Shown here: positions 9,187 to 18,351 of the stretch, piece by piece
Layout: the number at the start of each line of letters is the position of its first letter
Position numbering within the stretch: the stretch's first letter is position 1
NCBI GenBank assembly: GCA_001898405.1
Contig: MKTW01000016.1
Coordinates: forward strand, 124,001-188,000
Origin: Sphingobacteriales bacterium 44-61
GTDB taxonomy: Bacteria; Bacteroidota; Bacteroidia; Chitinophagales; Chitinophagaceae
Direction: 5' to 3'
Length of the DNA stretch: 64,000 nucleotides
Made by a program: the position numbers and the translations under genes
The notes under the pieces: model-generated
Databases searched by the model: none
What the model was told of the DNA's origin: nothing
What the model saw: only the letters and a program-made list of their open reading frames with translations

Positions 9187-10233
9187 ATGAAATCTATAAA
9201 AGCCAGTTCCAAAACCATTAAAATTCATGTGCTGTGTTGGGCGATATATGTGGTTTATGAAATTCTTTTGACAGCTGCGATGAAAGGAGAATTCAGTCAT
9301 TTTTATTTTTACCTTTTCTTTTATCTGCTTAATATTTCGCTATTCTATGTCCATGCTTTATATGTGATGCCAGCCTCTTTCAGAAAAATCCCCAATACAC
9401 TGTGGAGGCTACCCTTTATGGTTATTATAGAGATCGGTGTTTATGTTTGTCTTTCCATTCTGCTTAGCAAATTGTTAATGGTTCTTCATGCCCGTAGTAC
9501 CCCTTTGGTCTTTAACTGGCGGTTTCTTATTGCTATTATATGGCGATTCATTTTATTCTTTCTGTTTTCTTCAGGCTATTATTTTCTTGTCTCTTATCTT
9601 TCCAAGCGAAGACAGGAGATGCTTAAGGCATTAGAAGTGGAACGACTAAAAGCGGAACTGGTGAGTATAGAACGCGACTTTTTACGTTCACAAATAACCC
9701 CTCATCTTCTCTTTAACACCCTGAACTTTATTAAATATGCTTCTAAGCATAAACCAGAAGAAGTGGATAATGCGATCATTCGGCTATCGCAAATCATGAG
9801 TTTTGCTATAGAAAAGAGCATGAATGGGCTTATATTACTGGTTGAAGAACTAAACCAGATACAGAATATCATCCAACTTAATCAGTTGCGGTTTGACCAC
9901 AAACTTCAGGTAAAATTTCATTGCGAAGTGCTCGATGAAACAGTAACGGTACTTCCCATTATCCTGCTTACGCTGGTAGAGAATATTTTCAAGCATGGTA
10001 TTCTCAATGACCCAAACTATCCAGCGAAAATAGAGCTAAAAAGTGATGCTAATGCATTGGAATTTTGTACAAGTAACCGGGCTCGAAAAGGTAATTTTCG
10101 CGGCAGTGCCGGCTTGGGGATTTCTAATATCACACTCAGATTAAAGAATGCCTATGCTGAAAAAGCCACTTTTAATTATGGGAAAGAAGGTGATTTTTAT
10201 AAAACCTACCTGCGTATTCCTTTAGCAAATTAG
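9187..10233 (+). CDS. LytS/YehU-type sensor histidine kinase
   Basis: 348 residues from the ATG at 9187, which begins MKSIKAS; an in-frame TTG at 9103 would add a 28-residue tail that does not look native. Four predicted membrane helices lie in the first 140 residues, then a short coiled coil, then the His_kinase domain with the phospho-accepting histidine in SQITPHLLFNTLNF and an ATPase domain with N-box VENIFKHG and a GLGISN glycine box. No extracellular sensor domain of note. It pairs with the LytTR regulator upstream; the two are separated by about 250 bases, more than in the second such pair in this window. Confidence 0.88.
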   Translation: MKSIKASSKTIKIHVLCWAIYVVYEILLTAAMKGEFSHFYFYLFFYLLNISLFYVHALYVMPASFRKIPNTLWRLPFMVIIEIGVYVCLSILLSKLLMVLHARSTPLVFNWRFLIAIIWRFILFFLFSSGYYFLVSYLSKRRQEMLKALEVERLKAELVSIERDFLRSQITPHLLFNTLNFIKYASKHKPEEVDNAIIRLSQIMSFAIEKSMNGLILLVEELNQIQNIIQLNQLRFDHKLQVKFHCEVLDETVTVLPIILLTLVENIFKHGILNDPNYPAKIELKSDANALEFCTSNRARKGNFRGSAGLGISNITLRLKNAYAEKATFNYGKEGDFYKTYLRIPLAN

Positions 10234-10289
10234 GGCAATGATTCTTCTTGTCTGCTGGACCAGTGCCCAAATGGTTAATGAACCCCTTA

Positions 10290-12281
10290 TTATTGCTTCC
10301 TAATTACCAGGTGTTCCAACTCGGGATCAGACAACATGCGTTGTATCTCCAATTGCATAATATCTTGTATGTCCTGTTTGATCTGTAGATAATTCTGCTG
10401 GACCATTTTCTGATCTACCTGTCTGATGACAGGTATTTTCTTATAGGATTTTTCTTCCCGTTCAATGGCGGGGAAATCGTTCTGTATCTCGCAGTGGAAA
10501 GCCTTCAATTCAATTTTTTGATTGGGAGTATCGGCTATCATACCCACAAACTCGCCGGAACTGAGTGCTGAAATGCGGGAAGCAGGGACAGCAAATTCCA
10601 GTTGTTTGCTCTTGCTAATAGAGGTATCTCCGCTATTTATCGAAAGACTTTCACGATCCTGCATAATCTTGCCAATGCGTTCGCTCAACTGTTTGGCGCT
10701 GTCTCCAGTGACCTGTCCCGATATGACGTTGCCTACGGTATTCATGATTACATCAGCCTGTTCTTTACCATAATCCTTACGCAGTTGACTTACATCCTGA
10801 ATGCCCAAACATACGCCGATCTTATTACTGCGGCCCGTTGCAATAGTAGGGATGATGTCTGTGGTCAGCGTAGGAAATTCATCAAATACAAGCATACTTT
10901 TGAGCTTGTTTTTCTGGTTCACGATTTTGAGTAGGCGGTTTACATATAGGGAAAGTACAGCGCCATAAGTCTGTATCTTCTGAGGATTGTTGCCCATGCA
11001 GATCACTTTGGGATATTCTGGATTATTGAGATCAAGACTAAAATCGTTGCCGCTTAATACATAATATAGCTGTGGGGATGCCAGCCTGGCAAGAGCAATC
11101 TTAGCGCTTGCTATCTGTCCTTCCAGTTGCTCCATGACATCATTCAGGTAGGCAGTAATAAATGGATTTATGAGTACTTCTATCTCTTTTTCCATTCTAA
11201 GGAGTGTAAAAAGATTATCGTAATCCAGTTGTATAAGTTCTATGACATGAGGCAAAGTACAATACATCCCATTCTGGTATTTGCGCAAAAACCAGATTAT
11301 AGCAGTAACGAAATTGATCGGACTTTCCACAAAAAAATCACCTGTTTTCTTCTGCCATTCCCTGTTCAGTCCAAGTAAAATGGTTCGAGCACTTTCTGAA
11401 GCATCTGTAATATCGGTCATGCCCAAGGGGTCGAATACATTTCCCCGGTGTGAACGTGAAAGGTCATCAAAATTGATAAATATGCAGTCCGTCTTCCCTT
11501 TATAACGGTGCTTGTTTTTAAGCCAATAATTATAAGCTATGATAGATAGATCAGGGAACTTAAAGTCATAAACAAACAAGGTGAATGGCACGGGTTTGCT
11601 GAGCGCCTGTGAGATAAAATGGCGGATGACAAATACTGATTTGCCAGCACCTGGGCTACCCGTTACCATTGTAGCGCGAAAGGGCGCTATCACGTTGATC
11701 CATGAGCTACGCACTTTATTTTTCAGTCTGTATCTGGCTGGTAAATTGATGCTAAACTCATTTGTCAAACAGCGTTCTTCCTGCGGGAATGTTTCGTTTT
11801 CGGAGTTGAAAACATTATTGTCCAGCTTATTCTTTATGATGCGTGTAAGCAGTGTACCACCACTTAATATGAGCAGGAAACCAAGGCCAGTGATAAGCAT
11901 ATACAGTGTTGCCCGGAGCTTTGTATCTGCGGAAGAGAACAGGGAGAAATAGCTGATAAAATACAGGAGAACCCCGCAAATAAGGTAGGTCAAGGCAATG
12001 CGCAGGTTCAGTTTTTCACTTTTTTTGCCTTTGGCCCCAAGCAGCGAAATAACCAAAAATGCCAAGGCCATTAGCTTTGAATTGTGGAAATTATTGAATA
12101 GTCCTGTATTCGCAATGTTGCTCAATATGCGGTCTGTAAAAGAGCTGGTGAGTTGCCATTGTCTGAAGGCAGCATATAAAAAATAATAGAAGTGCAGGAT
12201 CAGCAGAACGATACTGATCAGTCTTGTCATGTCCAGGATCTTGCGTAATGCCTGTTCATTTTCGCCGGTGTGATGTGCCAT
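10290..12281 (-). CDS. mobC: MobC, conjugative coupling protein (TraG/TraD-like ATPase)
   Basis: 663 residues. Type IV coupling protein that brings the relaxase-DNA complex to the secretion channel. N-terminal membrane helices include an aromatic segment like the YWFCY domain (HFYYFLYAAFRQW). The Walker A motif GSPGAGKS lies near residue 212, Walker B is LVFDEF near 460, and a TraM-recognition/TraG-D C-terminal ATPase region follows. It is the last gene of a mobA-mobB-mobC unit and starts 9 bases after mobB. This is the Bacteroidales-type mobilisation gene set found in ICEs and mobilizable elements. Confidence 0.92.
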   Translation of the reverse strand: MAHHTGENEQALRKILDMTRLISIVLLILHFYYFLYAAFRQWQLTSSFTDRILSNIANTGLFNNFHNSKLMALAFLVISLLGAKGKKSEKLNLRIALTYLICGVLLYFISYFSLFSSADTKLRATLYMLITGLGFLLILSGGTLLTRIIKNKLDNNVFNSENETFPQEERCLTNEFSINLPARYRLKNKVRSSWINVIAPFRATMVTGSPGAGKSVFVIRHFISQALSKPVPFTLFVYDFKFPDLSIIAYNYWLKNKHRYKGKTDCIFINFDDLSRSHRGNVFDPLGMTDITDASESARTILLGLNREWQKKTGDFFVESPINFVTAIIWFLRKYQNGMYCTLPHVIELIQLDYDNLFTLLRMEKEIEVLINPFITAYLNDVMEQLEGQIASAKIALARLASPQLYYVLSGNDFSLDLNNPEYPKVICMGNNPQKIQTYGAVLSLYVNRLLKIVNQKNKLKSMLVFDEFPTLTTDIIPTIATGRSNKIGVCLGIQDVSQLRKDYGKEQADVIMNTVGNVISGQVTGDSAKQLSERIGKIMQDRESLSINSGDTSISKSKQLEFAVPASRISALSSGEFVGMIADTPNQKIELKAFHCEIQNDFPAIEREEKSYKKIPVIRQVDQKMVQQNYLQIKQDIQDIMQLEIQRMLSDPELEHLVIRKQ

Positions 12282-12290
12282 AATTCTTGT

Positions 12291-13616
12291 TTATTGATTA
12301 GGGTTAATGTTCCTTTTCTTCTTCTTTTTTCGCTTTGGCCGCAAGGGATAGGGGATGTTCTCATTGATATATTCAGGCTGAAACAGCATCTCCAACAGGT
12401 TGGAAGTTTCGTTTGTGGTGGTAAGGGTAATTGGGTTGTAGGTCTGTTCTTTTGGAAGAGTAGCATCTGGTTTCATCTCAGGTTTCAGGTATTCAGCAAT
12501 GTTATTAGCACTGTATTCCTTACCCAGATCACTACCATTGAACACACTTTTGTTGCGGTGGTCAACATAGGTAATCCCATATAGCCGACCTTCCTTATTA
12601 CGTCTTTCCACTACATGAATCCCTTGCCTTTTGAGTTCTGTGCTGAACTTTTGTGGGGTGAGTAGCTTGTGTTTTTGTAGTACTGAACTGATGGCTAGTT
12701 TTAGTGCTGGGGCATGTTCAGCCCTGCGCAATTTGTTCTTTCGGAATTTACCTTCGAGGTATTTTAAAGTTGGGCTATGGGTAATGATGGTCGGCTTTCC
12801 ATGAGGCTCATTTGTCCTTTTTACAGTAGTGCCGGTATAAATGCGGCTTGCTTTTATGGGTATGCCAATAGGCTTTCCGGCAGCATCGAGCAAACGGAAC
12901 TGGAGGCCATTGTGGATTTTGATGCGGGAGTTTTCCTTTCCCTGGTCGGCATGTACATTGTATAAGTTAAGTACTGCGTTTAGCTCTGTGAGAGAGGTAT
13001 ATTGGTATCTATCCAGCACATGGGAAAGGACATTAGCTATGGCATTTTTTGTAGGCATTCTGCCATAAACAACCTTCTCCACGGCAACAGGCTTCAGGCT
13101 GAATAAACCTTTCTTATGTTCTTCAGCCCTTACCAATCCATGACGCTGTTCAATACTTTTTCTAGCCGCTTCGGACAAGGTTCTGCCAATGTTTTGAGTG
13201 CGTATGCCCTTGCCTTTTGAATTGACCAGGGTGGTGGCTATATGAATATGAGGGTGTCCGGAATCATGATGTTTATAGATCAGATAAGGCTGTTCTCCAA
13301 AGCCAATTGCCTCCATATATTCCTTGGCAATGGTCTTTAACTGATCATTATTTAACTCTTCACCTGGCGCAAAATTGAGTGAGATATGTACACTATTGCG
13401 GGTGATATTGGGGTTACGTCCGGCAGTTTTGAGTAGCATATTCAGCCGGTGATGCTGTTCTGTGGCAGCCAATTCCATTGGATAATTATCAGCGGAGAGC
13501 AGTTCTGCAGCCGGTTTTTGTACACCGTTTTTATCGGTAATCAGTGCATCCAGTTTGTTCTCGTTATAAAAGAAAATACGCCGGATGGAATGTCCTGTCT
13601 TTATGATTGCAACCAT
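12291..13616 (-). CDS. mobB: MobB relaxase
   Basis: 441 residues from the ATG at 13616 (MVAIIKTG); a GTG at 13628 is also in frame. Relaxase that nicks oriT and covalently leads the transferred strand. The N-terminal relaxase domain contains the metal-binding triad H121, H123, H125 in GHPHIHIATTLV. The C-terminal half is basic. It overlaps the 3' end of mobA by 16 bases, pointing to coupled translation, and is followed by mobC. This places it in the MOBP-like Bacteroidetes relaxase group. Confidence 0.92.
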   Translation of the reverse strand: MVAIIKTGHSIRRIFFYNENKLDALITDKNGVQKPAAELLSADNYPMELAATEQHHRLNMLLKTAGRNPNITRNSVHISLNFAPGEELNNDQLKTIAKEYMEAIGFGEQPYLIYKHHDSGHPHIHIATTLVNSKGKGIRTQNIGRTLSEAARKSIEQRHGLVRAEEHKKGLFSLKPVAVEKVVYGRMPTKNAIANVLSHVLDRYQYTSLTELNAVLNLYNVHADQGKENSRIKIHNGLQFRLLDAAGKPIGIPIKASRIYTGTTVKRTNEPHGKPTIITHSPTLKYLEGKFRKNKLRRAEHAPALKLAISSVLQKHKLLTPQKFSTELKRQGIHVVERRNKEGRLYGITYVDHRNKSVFNGSDLGKEYSANNIAEYLKPEMKPDATLPKEQTYNPITLTTTNETSNLLEMLFQPEYINENIPYPLRPKRKKKKKRNINPNQ

Positions 13617-13996
13617 TGTCCTGCACACTTATTCATGAAATCCTTCATTTCCTGTATCTCTTTTAACAGTGTTCGCCTGTCCATTTCATAAGCTGTGAAG
13701 AGTGCTGTAAGCTCTTTGAGATGATTCAGTGTATGTAGTTTATGAACTACCTGGTTGAAGTTGTTGCCAATGCCATTGAGCGTTTTTATTAGCTGGGCAA
13801 ACTCTGTTACTAATGCTTCTGTTGTAAGGTTTCGATAGCTGCCGATCATGGGTTTACCCAATAAGATTTTGCGGGAATAATCGCTCAGTTTGCGTTCTGT
13901 TGTGGTCACAAAAGCTTTGTTTAGTTGGCGGTACTCCTCCTCTGTTAGACGCAGGTGCAGCCATTTATTTCGGGTGTTTTTCTTTTCCTTCATCAC
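13601..13996 (-). CDS. mobA: MobA relaxosome accessory protein
   Basis: 131 residues, highly charged. It resembles ribbon-helix-helix relaxosome proteins (MobC/MobA family): WLHLRLTEEEYRQLNKAF near the start is the typical opening, followed by a helical region with SDYSRKILLGKP. Such proteins bind oriT and help the relaxase open the DNA. First gene of the mobABC unit, directly downstream of a candidate oriT. Confidence 0.85.
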   Translation of the reverse strand: MMKEKKNTRNKWLHLRLTEEEYRQLNKAFVTTTERKLSDYSRKILLGKPMIGSYRNLTTEALVTEFAQLIKTLNGIGNNFNQVVHKLHTLNHLKELTALFTAYEMDRRTLLKEIQEMKDFMNKCAGQWLQS

Positions 13997-14120
13997 TGAT
14001 CATTTTCACGTTTTAAGCCCCCGACTTTGGAGGAAAGGGCTATCTGTATTCCTGCATTGTGATACAATGCGACATCTTGCCGTTTCCGACACGTAGGGAA
14101 ACCTCCCTTGGTATAAGAGC
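13997..14120 (-). other. Candidate origin of transfer (oriT)
   Basis: 124-base non-coding gap immediately upstream of mobA, where oriT normally lies in Bacteroides mobilisation regions. It holds a perfect 7-base inverted repeat GCATTGT-GAT-ACAATGC (14054-14070), a second small hairpin AGGGA-AACC-TCCCT (14095-14108), and a C-rich/G-rich segment at about 14019-14040. The nic site could not be identified by eye. Confidence 0.4.
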
Positions 14121-15032
14121 TTATAATCCTTTATTAAATTTTTTCATTTTTTGCTGTTCTTCCTTTTGTCCTAATGATGGCTTCATCCCAAAACGACAAT
14201 GGAAGTTGTTTAGGTCTTTATAGTGTTTATATAATGAGCTTTCATCAATGTAGCGTTTATCCAGGGAGAGGGCATAGGCGGTAAACTTCTGACCTTGATT
14301 ATCGGAATCCAGGTATAAATGAATATGAGCATAATACTCCATAACTATGCGGGACTGCTCAAAGAATGAGAGGGAATTAAGGATGAGGTAATCAAAGTTG
14401 TTTTTGGGCAGGTGAGCATTGAGCGTACAAAAAGACAGAAAATCAAAAAAGCCCTCGAAAACACATATTTCTTTTGATCCGTTGTCTATATGGGTAATTC
14501 CTTTTGGAGAACAGCTGGTCTTGAAATATGTATTGCGGATCTCGTAGCCGCCAAGGTTGTTCTTGAAGCCGATGCCATAGTACTCTTTGCCATTTAGCAA
14601 GTACCTTATTTCGCGGCAATACTGATCGGCTATGGCAATGGGTATGTTTCTTTTTTTTAAGTAGCCAAGCAGAGGATAGGACCAAAGGCTACGCTCACTA
14701 ATGATGATAATGCTTTGGTTTTCCTCCTGGATTTTGGGAGCCTTTCCGGGCTTTAGCATCTGCAATGTTCCTTCAAGACTTTTTAAAAATTCCCCCACTG
14801 TGCAACCATGGTGGCGAATCGCAAAGTCAATGATATTGCCTCCAATGCCTTCACCCCAATCAAACCAAACGTTTTTCACCCTGTCAACTTTGAATGATGG
14901 GGTTTTTTCCTCCCTGAAAGGCGAATAGTACCAAAATTCGTTTCCTTTAATTTTTTTTGGCTCTATCCCCAATCGGGACAGGTAGTCCACCATATCAATG
15001 CTCCTGATTTGCTTCCAGTCTATCTTCTCCAT
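14121..15032 (-). CDS. Toprim-domain, DNA primase-like protein
   Basis: 303 residues from the ATG at 15032 (MEKIDWKQ); an earlier ATG at 15071 would add 13 residues. The N-terminal region resembles the CHC2 primase zinc domain (YYSPFREEKTPSFKVD, then a WFDWGEGIGGNIIDF segment) but the zinc-binding cysteine/histidine set is not seen. The C-terminal half contains a Toprim-like fold with CVFEGFFDFLS and the acidic HLYLDSDNQGQ. This type is frequent on Bacteroidota ICEs and may prime the transferred strand. It is followed by the oriT/mob region in the same direction. Confidence 0.82.
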   Translation of the reverse strand: MEKIDWKQIRSIDMVDYLSRLGIEPKKIKGNEFWYYSPFREEKTPSFKVDRVKNVWFDWGEGIGGNIIDFAIRHHGCTVGEFLKSLEGTLQMLKPGKAPKIQEENQSIIIISERSLWSYPLLGYLKKRNIPIAIADQYCREIRYLLNGKEYYGIGFKNNLGGYEIRNTYFKTSCSPKGITHIDNGSKEICVFEGFFDFLSFCTLNAHLPKNNFDYLILNSLSFFEQSRIVMEYYAHIHLYLDSDNQGQKFTAYALSLDKRYIDESSLYKHYKDLNNFHCRFGMKPSLGQKEEQQKMKKFNKGL

Positions 15033-15113
15033 CCTGCAACACGTTATCTTTCCTCTAATGAAGTGATACAAAATTAAAAGTCCTATTATAATAACTGTTC
15101 ACCTCCTTAAACT

Positions 15114-15266
15114 CTATGGGGGTAGAGCAGGCGCATAACAGGTGAAGAAAAAGGAAAGAACATGACCGGATATGCTTATTTTCTATTTGTACTATCAGAA
15201 CTATGATAGCAAAATTTGATTTCCTGGATGCTATGGGGTACCTCCACAAATTCTAAGGGGGTAAAA
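15114..15266. repeat. Three G-rich direct repeats in a divergent intergenic region
   Basis: Near-identical short motifs CTATGGGGGTAGA (15114-15126), CTATGGGGTAC (15231-15241) and CTAAGGGGGTAAAA (15253-15266) lie between the divergent primase gene and the small gene at 15317. They may be protein-binding iterons controlling one or both promoters. Function is inferred from position only. Confidence 0.4.
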
Positions 15267-15316
15267 ATCATTGACAGTGATTAAATTTGAAACGATGTAA
15301 AACGATTTAAGTGAGA

Positions 15317-15598
15317 ATGATGAACAATACAGAAATGACGAAGCTGTACGATACATTGTTATGTATCCCAGGCATGAATGAAAACATTAAGTTCAACCTG
15401 CAGGTGAACAGAAAATTAGTCTTGCTATTGAGCCAAATAATTGAAGCAGGAATTGCCGTGCAAAAGGAGCAGGGTAGCGTGCTCTCTTTCTTTCCAGATG
15501 ATGCAGGTCAGGAGTTGAAGGAGCTTATCGCGGATATGCTCGAGAAAGCAGGATTGAATAGTCTGCACGAAAAACTTAAAGGCTTTAATGGAAGATAG
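15317..15598 (+). CDS. Small conserved ICE hypothetical protein
   Basis: 93 residues from the ATG at 15317; a GTG at 15311 and an ATG at 15320 are alternatives. Mostly helical, with no membrane segment or signal peptide. The C-terminal part (AGQELKELIADMLEKAGL) looks like an amphipathic helical hairpin. Not recognised beyond resembling small proteins found between mob and regulatory genes in Bacteroidota ICEs. It is transcribed away from the primase gene. Confidence 0.6.
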   Translation: MMNNTEMTKLYDTLLCIPGMNENIKFNLQVNRKLVLLLSQIIEAGIAVQKEQGSVLSFFPDDAGQELKELIADMLEKAGLNSLHEKLKGFNGR

Positions 15599-15773
15599 TG
15601 AATGGCTTAGGCGCGGCCCGCTCTGGTAAGCCAAAGGGCTGCAGTCTCGAATGAGGGTTTACATGCTTTATAGTAAGCGAACTTATTTTAAAAAAGTATC
15701 GCCTACATTAGTCAAATTCAATCATCTTTCCGTATGATCTAATGATAAGCCCTGTCCAATAACCCAAATCTTT

Positions 15774-16160
15774 ATGCAGTCTTTTTTCTTTATTCATTTG
15801 AAGGGAAAATTTGTACGAATTGACGTAAAGGATATTCGATATGCGTTATCAGTAGCCCACCATGTGAAAATATGCGTAGAGCAAGGGACATTCATTCCGC
15901 ATTTGAGCCTGAAGCAACTTGAAACAATTCTCCCGGTTAAATCTTTTTGCCGGGTAAACAGAGGTACACTTGTTGCGCTTAACCGTATCATTTCATTCGA
16001 TAAAGATGAGGTCGTATTAAAGGATATCAGATTTTCATTTGGTGATAAATATCGCAAAGAACTGGAAGGGAAAATTACTGTCATGTTGCATCAGGGAGGA
16101 AGTTCAGTCAAAGACGTGCAGTCCGTTGCAAAGAAGACCTCCTGCGCCTTTCAGGAGTAA
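15774..16160 (+). CDS. Standalone LytTR DNA-binding protein
   Basis: 128 residues. Only a LytTR domain is visible (about residues 5-105), with the core FCRVNRGTLVALNRIISF; there is no receiver domain, so it cannot be phosphorylated in the usual way. It could be an autonomous regulator or compete with the two full-length LytTR regulators in the window for binding sites. The last 20 residues are a short polar tail. Confidence 0.8.
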   Translation: MQSFFFIHLKGKFVRIDVKDIRYALSVAHHVKICVEQGTFIPHLSLKQLETILPVKSFCRVNRGTLVALNRIISFDKDEVVLKDIRFSFGDKYRKELEGKITVMLHQGGSSVKDVQSVAKKTSCAFQE

Positions 16161-16362
16161 GATATGAGGTATGAGTACTTTCACCTAATATTTTCGTTCC
16201 CACTTAGTGTGGTTCCCGGAGGGAGTGTCCACTTCCTCCTCTTTAACTTTTTTCTAAAGCCAGCTACTGTATTGTTGAAGATAATTGATGGCTACGTAAT
16301 CATTATTCATGCCGTCAATAGCTCAGCTTATGCATTCGCCTTTACCTATAGATGGTTGCCTT

Positions 16363-16605
16363 ATGGTTATTAATTATATTCATGAAGTGAAAAAAAAGAA
16401 AATCTACAACCGGATCAAGGCAAACCTGGCGCTCCATCAAGTTAAGAATAAGAAACTCGCTGAGCAACTGCAAATCAGTCCGCAGACCGTCTCTAAATGG
16501 TGCACCAATTATAGCCAGCCTTCTATTCCAGAATTGTATGCGATCGCAATATTTTTGAATGTGCCTGTTACTGATCTTCTTGAACTGCCGCGTATAAATG
16601 AATGA
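16363..16605 (+). CDS. XRE-family helix-turn-helix protein
   Basis: 80 residues from the ATG at 16363. A Cro/CI-type HTH covers most of it: LAEQLQISPQTVSKWCTNYSQ is the HTH core, and it ends VPVTDLLELP, as many short XRE regulators do. An upstream in-frame start at 16309 adds 18 residues that do not resemble the family. Likely a transcriptional regulator of ICE genes. Confidence 0.85.
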   Translation: MVINYIHEVKKKKIYNRIKANLALHQVKNKKLAEQLQISPQTVSKWCTNYSQPSIPELYAIAIFLNVPVTDLLELPRINE

Positions 16606-16673
16606 TTGGATTGAAGATTTATTAATTAGTGCAAGAAACTAATTCTCAGAAAAAGGTGTAGTAACGGTTGTCA

Positions 16674-17276
16674 CTAAAATAGCGACAGCTGTACCTGAGC
16701 ATGCTGGTAAGCTGCAATATCGGCAAGTGTTTTTGTAATAAGTGGCTGCTTATAATTGGTGGTGTCGATGTTGCCCAACACAGCGGTGAATCGGTTTTTC
16801 AGGTCGTTCAGGCCAGCGGTAAGTGCCCCGGAGCGGCAAGTATATGGCTTATCGAATACGGATAGGGCCCAGCCTCCGCCAGCAGTACCAAAGCTGTAAT
16901 TTAGGCTGTAGGTCCATTTACCGTTTGGTCCCATCCCAATAGTCAGTGAACTAGGTTGGTTGTAACCTGCTGTAACACCAAAGGCCAGTTTTTCTGTTTC
17001 CAAAAAGCAGGGGCGTTTGAGCCACCCATAACGATCAAAAGCGATTTCGGTAAAGCCAAACTTCAGGCCTTCCCGATGGGCGTGTACATTCATGTGAATA
17101 TGGCGTAAAGTTTCGCCGAACTGGTTGAAATATTCCAGTGACTTTGTGTCGCTATTTTCGATGGCGACAAGCATCTCATTAATAATCTCAAGCTCATGGG
17201 AACATAAGTGATCTTCTGCAATATAGCTGCTAATTTCGTTAGCTGACTGAAGGGTTAAACTAAAATTTTTCATCAT
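16674..17276 (-). CDS. Conserved ICE hypothetical protein
   Basis: 200 residues, soluble, no signal peptide. The N-terminal half is helical and acidic with a histidine-rich stretch (RHIHMNVHAHREG). The C-terminal half is rich in glycine and aromatics (SLNYSFGTAGGGWALSVFDK). I do not recognise a named domain. It is the most downstream of a run of small minus-strand ICE genes. Confidence 0.7.
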   Translation of the reverse strand: MMKNFSLTLQSANEISSYIAEDHLCSHELEIINEMLVAIENSDTKSLEYFNQFGETLRHIHMNVHAHREGLKFGFTEIAFDRYGWLKRPCFLETEKLAFGVTAGYNQPSSLTIGMGPNGKWTYSLNYSFGTAGGGWALSVFDKPYTCRSGALTAGLNDLKNRFTAVLGNIDTTNYKQPLITKTLADIAAYQHAQVQLSLF

Positions 17277-17472
17277 ACATTTATTTTATTGGCAATGGGA
17301 ATATGGAGATGCGCCCAAATGTCAAGGGCGGCTGGCACAGCCGTTTATATACCCTTTACCTTTGGGCAGGCATCGGAATATCTTTGCCTTCAAAAAATAA
17401 GGATGGAAAAGTTTAGCTTAATTCTTCAGCCAAGAAAATGCAGGTAAATTGAAGCTGCATCCACCTTTAGTA

Positions 17473-17766
17473 TCAACGTCTTCTAAGGTGTTCTTCCTGT
17501 CTGTATTTTTCTGCGGTGCGTTTGTTGTACCACTCTACGGCATAGAGTAACAGTCCCGCCAATAACAATACTGTGCCGATCATCTTTAATATGCTTTCGA
17601 ACAATGTAGTTGCCACTGCTCTGTTATAGCTATTGTAATGCTGCAGGCCTCCAACTCCACGGCGGTTGAAACGGTTGCGACCAACGATGTAGCGGAGAAG
17701 AAGTCCGACTGTGAAGAGAATGATTCCGTACCACTGCACGGCGGTAATTGCCAATATAGTTTCCAT
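17473..17766 (-). CDS. Small two-helix membrane protein
   Basis: 97 residues from the ATG at 17766 (METILAITAV); a start at 17805 would add 13. Two membrane helices (about residues 8-26 and 57-78) are separated by a basic loop (GRNRFNRRGVGG). In Bacteroidota ICEs such proteins are sometimes labelled molybdenum ABC transporter permease; nothing in this sequence supports that name. Role unknown. Confidence 0.65.
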   Translation of the reverse strand: METILAITAVQWYGIILFTVGLLLRYIVGRNRFNRRGVGGLQHYNSYNRAVATTLFESILKMIGTVLLLAGLLLYAVEWYNKRTAEKYRQEEHLRRR

Positions 17767-17868
17767 AGCTTTAATGTTTACAGTTAAGCTACCTTCTCCC
17801 GGCAATACTTAACTAAGTTATCGATTTGAAAAGACAATATCAATGTCATTAAGGTGAATTAAGTGATG

Positions 17869-18351
17869 TTATCCGATGACATGGCTATCCCTGCACTGTT
17901 GTACCAGTTCAGTTGCAAGTTGTTCCGTACTGCACGTTTTAAGATGCAATACCAATTGCTCAATGGCCTCGATGGGGATGAACGGTGAAAGTGTATATTC
18001 CATGCTGGCTTCTTTCAGTCTTACCAGTACAGTATATGGCTTTGTCATGCGTCGGCGCAGTTGGGTAGCTTTTTGCGCCAGATCCAAATTTCCTGTCTCT
18101 CGGTACTGGGTTAATAGTTTTTCCATCCGCTGGTATCTGCCGTAGCGCACTAATGGGCTTTTTTTTAAGCGCTGCTTTTTCCTGCTTCGTCTACGTAGGT
18201 CTTCCATAAAATCTGCGTAGGTGTACTCAGCATATTGCAGTTTCATTTGTTCGAAGGCGAATAGCGGCGTAAGTTTAAACAAGCGCCGCGCCTTGCGAAG
18301 TCTGCGGATATGGAAAAGCCGCTCTGGCGAAAATGGTTTATAGGCTTTCAT
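17869..18351 (-). CDS. Basic hypothetical ICE protein
   Basis: 160 residues, strongly basic in the first 100 (RRRSRKKQRLKKSP), which could suit nucleic-acid binding. The second half is less charged. No recognised domain. Its ATG overlaps the stop codon of the upstream gene by one base (TAATG), so the two are probably translationally coupled. Confidence 0.7.
   Translation of the reverse strand: MKAYKPFSPERLFHIRRLRKARRLFKLTPLFAFEQMKLQYAEYTYADFMEDLRRRSRKKQRLKKSPLVRYGRYQRMEKLLTQYRETGNLDLAQKATQLRRRMTKPYTVLVRLKEASMEYTLSPFIPIEAIEQLVLHLKTCSTEQLATELVQQCRDSHVIG

Noticed and set aside
16164-16373. 69-codon hydrophobic plus-strand frame after the standalone LytTR gene
   Set aside because: Overlaps the upstream part of the XRE gene region and has no recognisable start context or family features.
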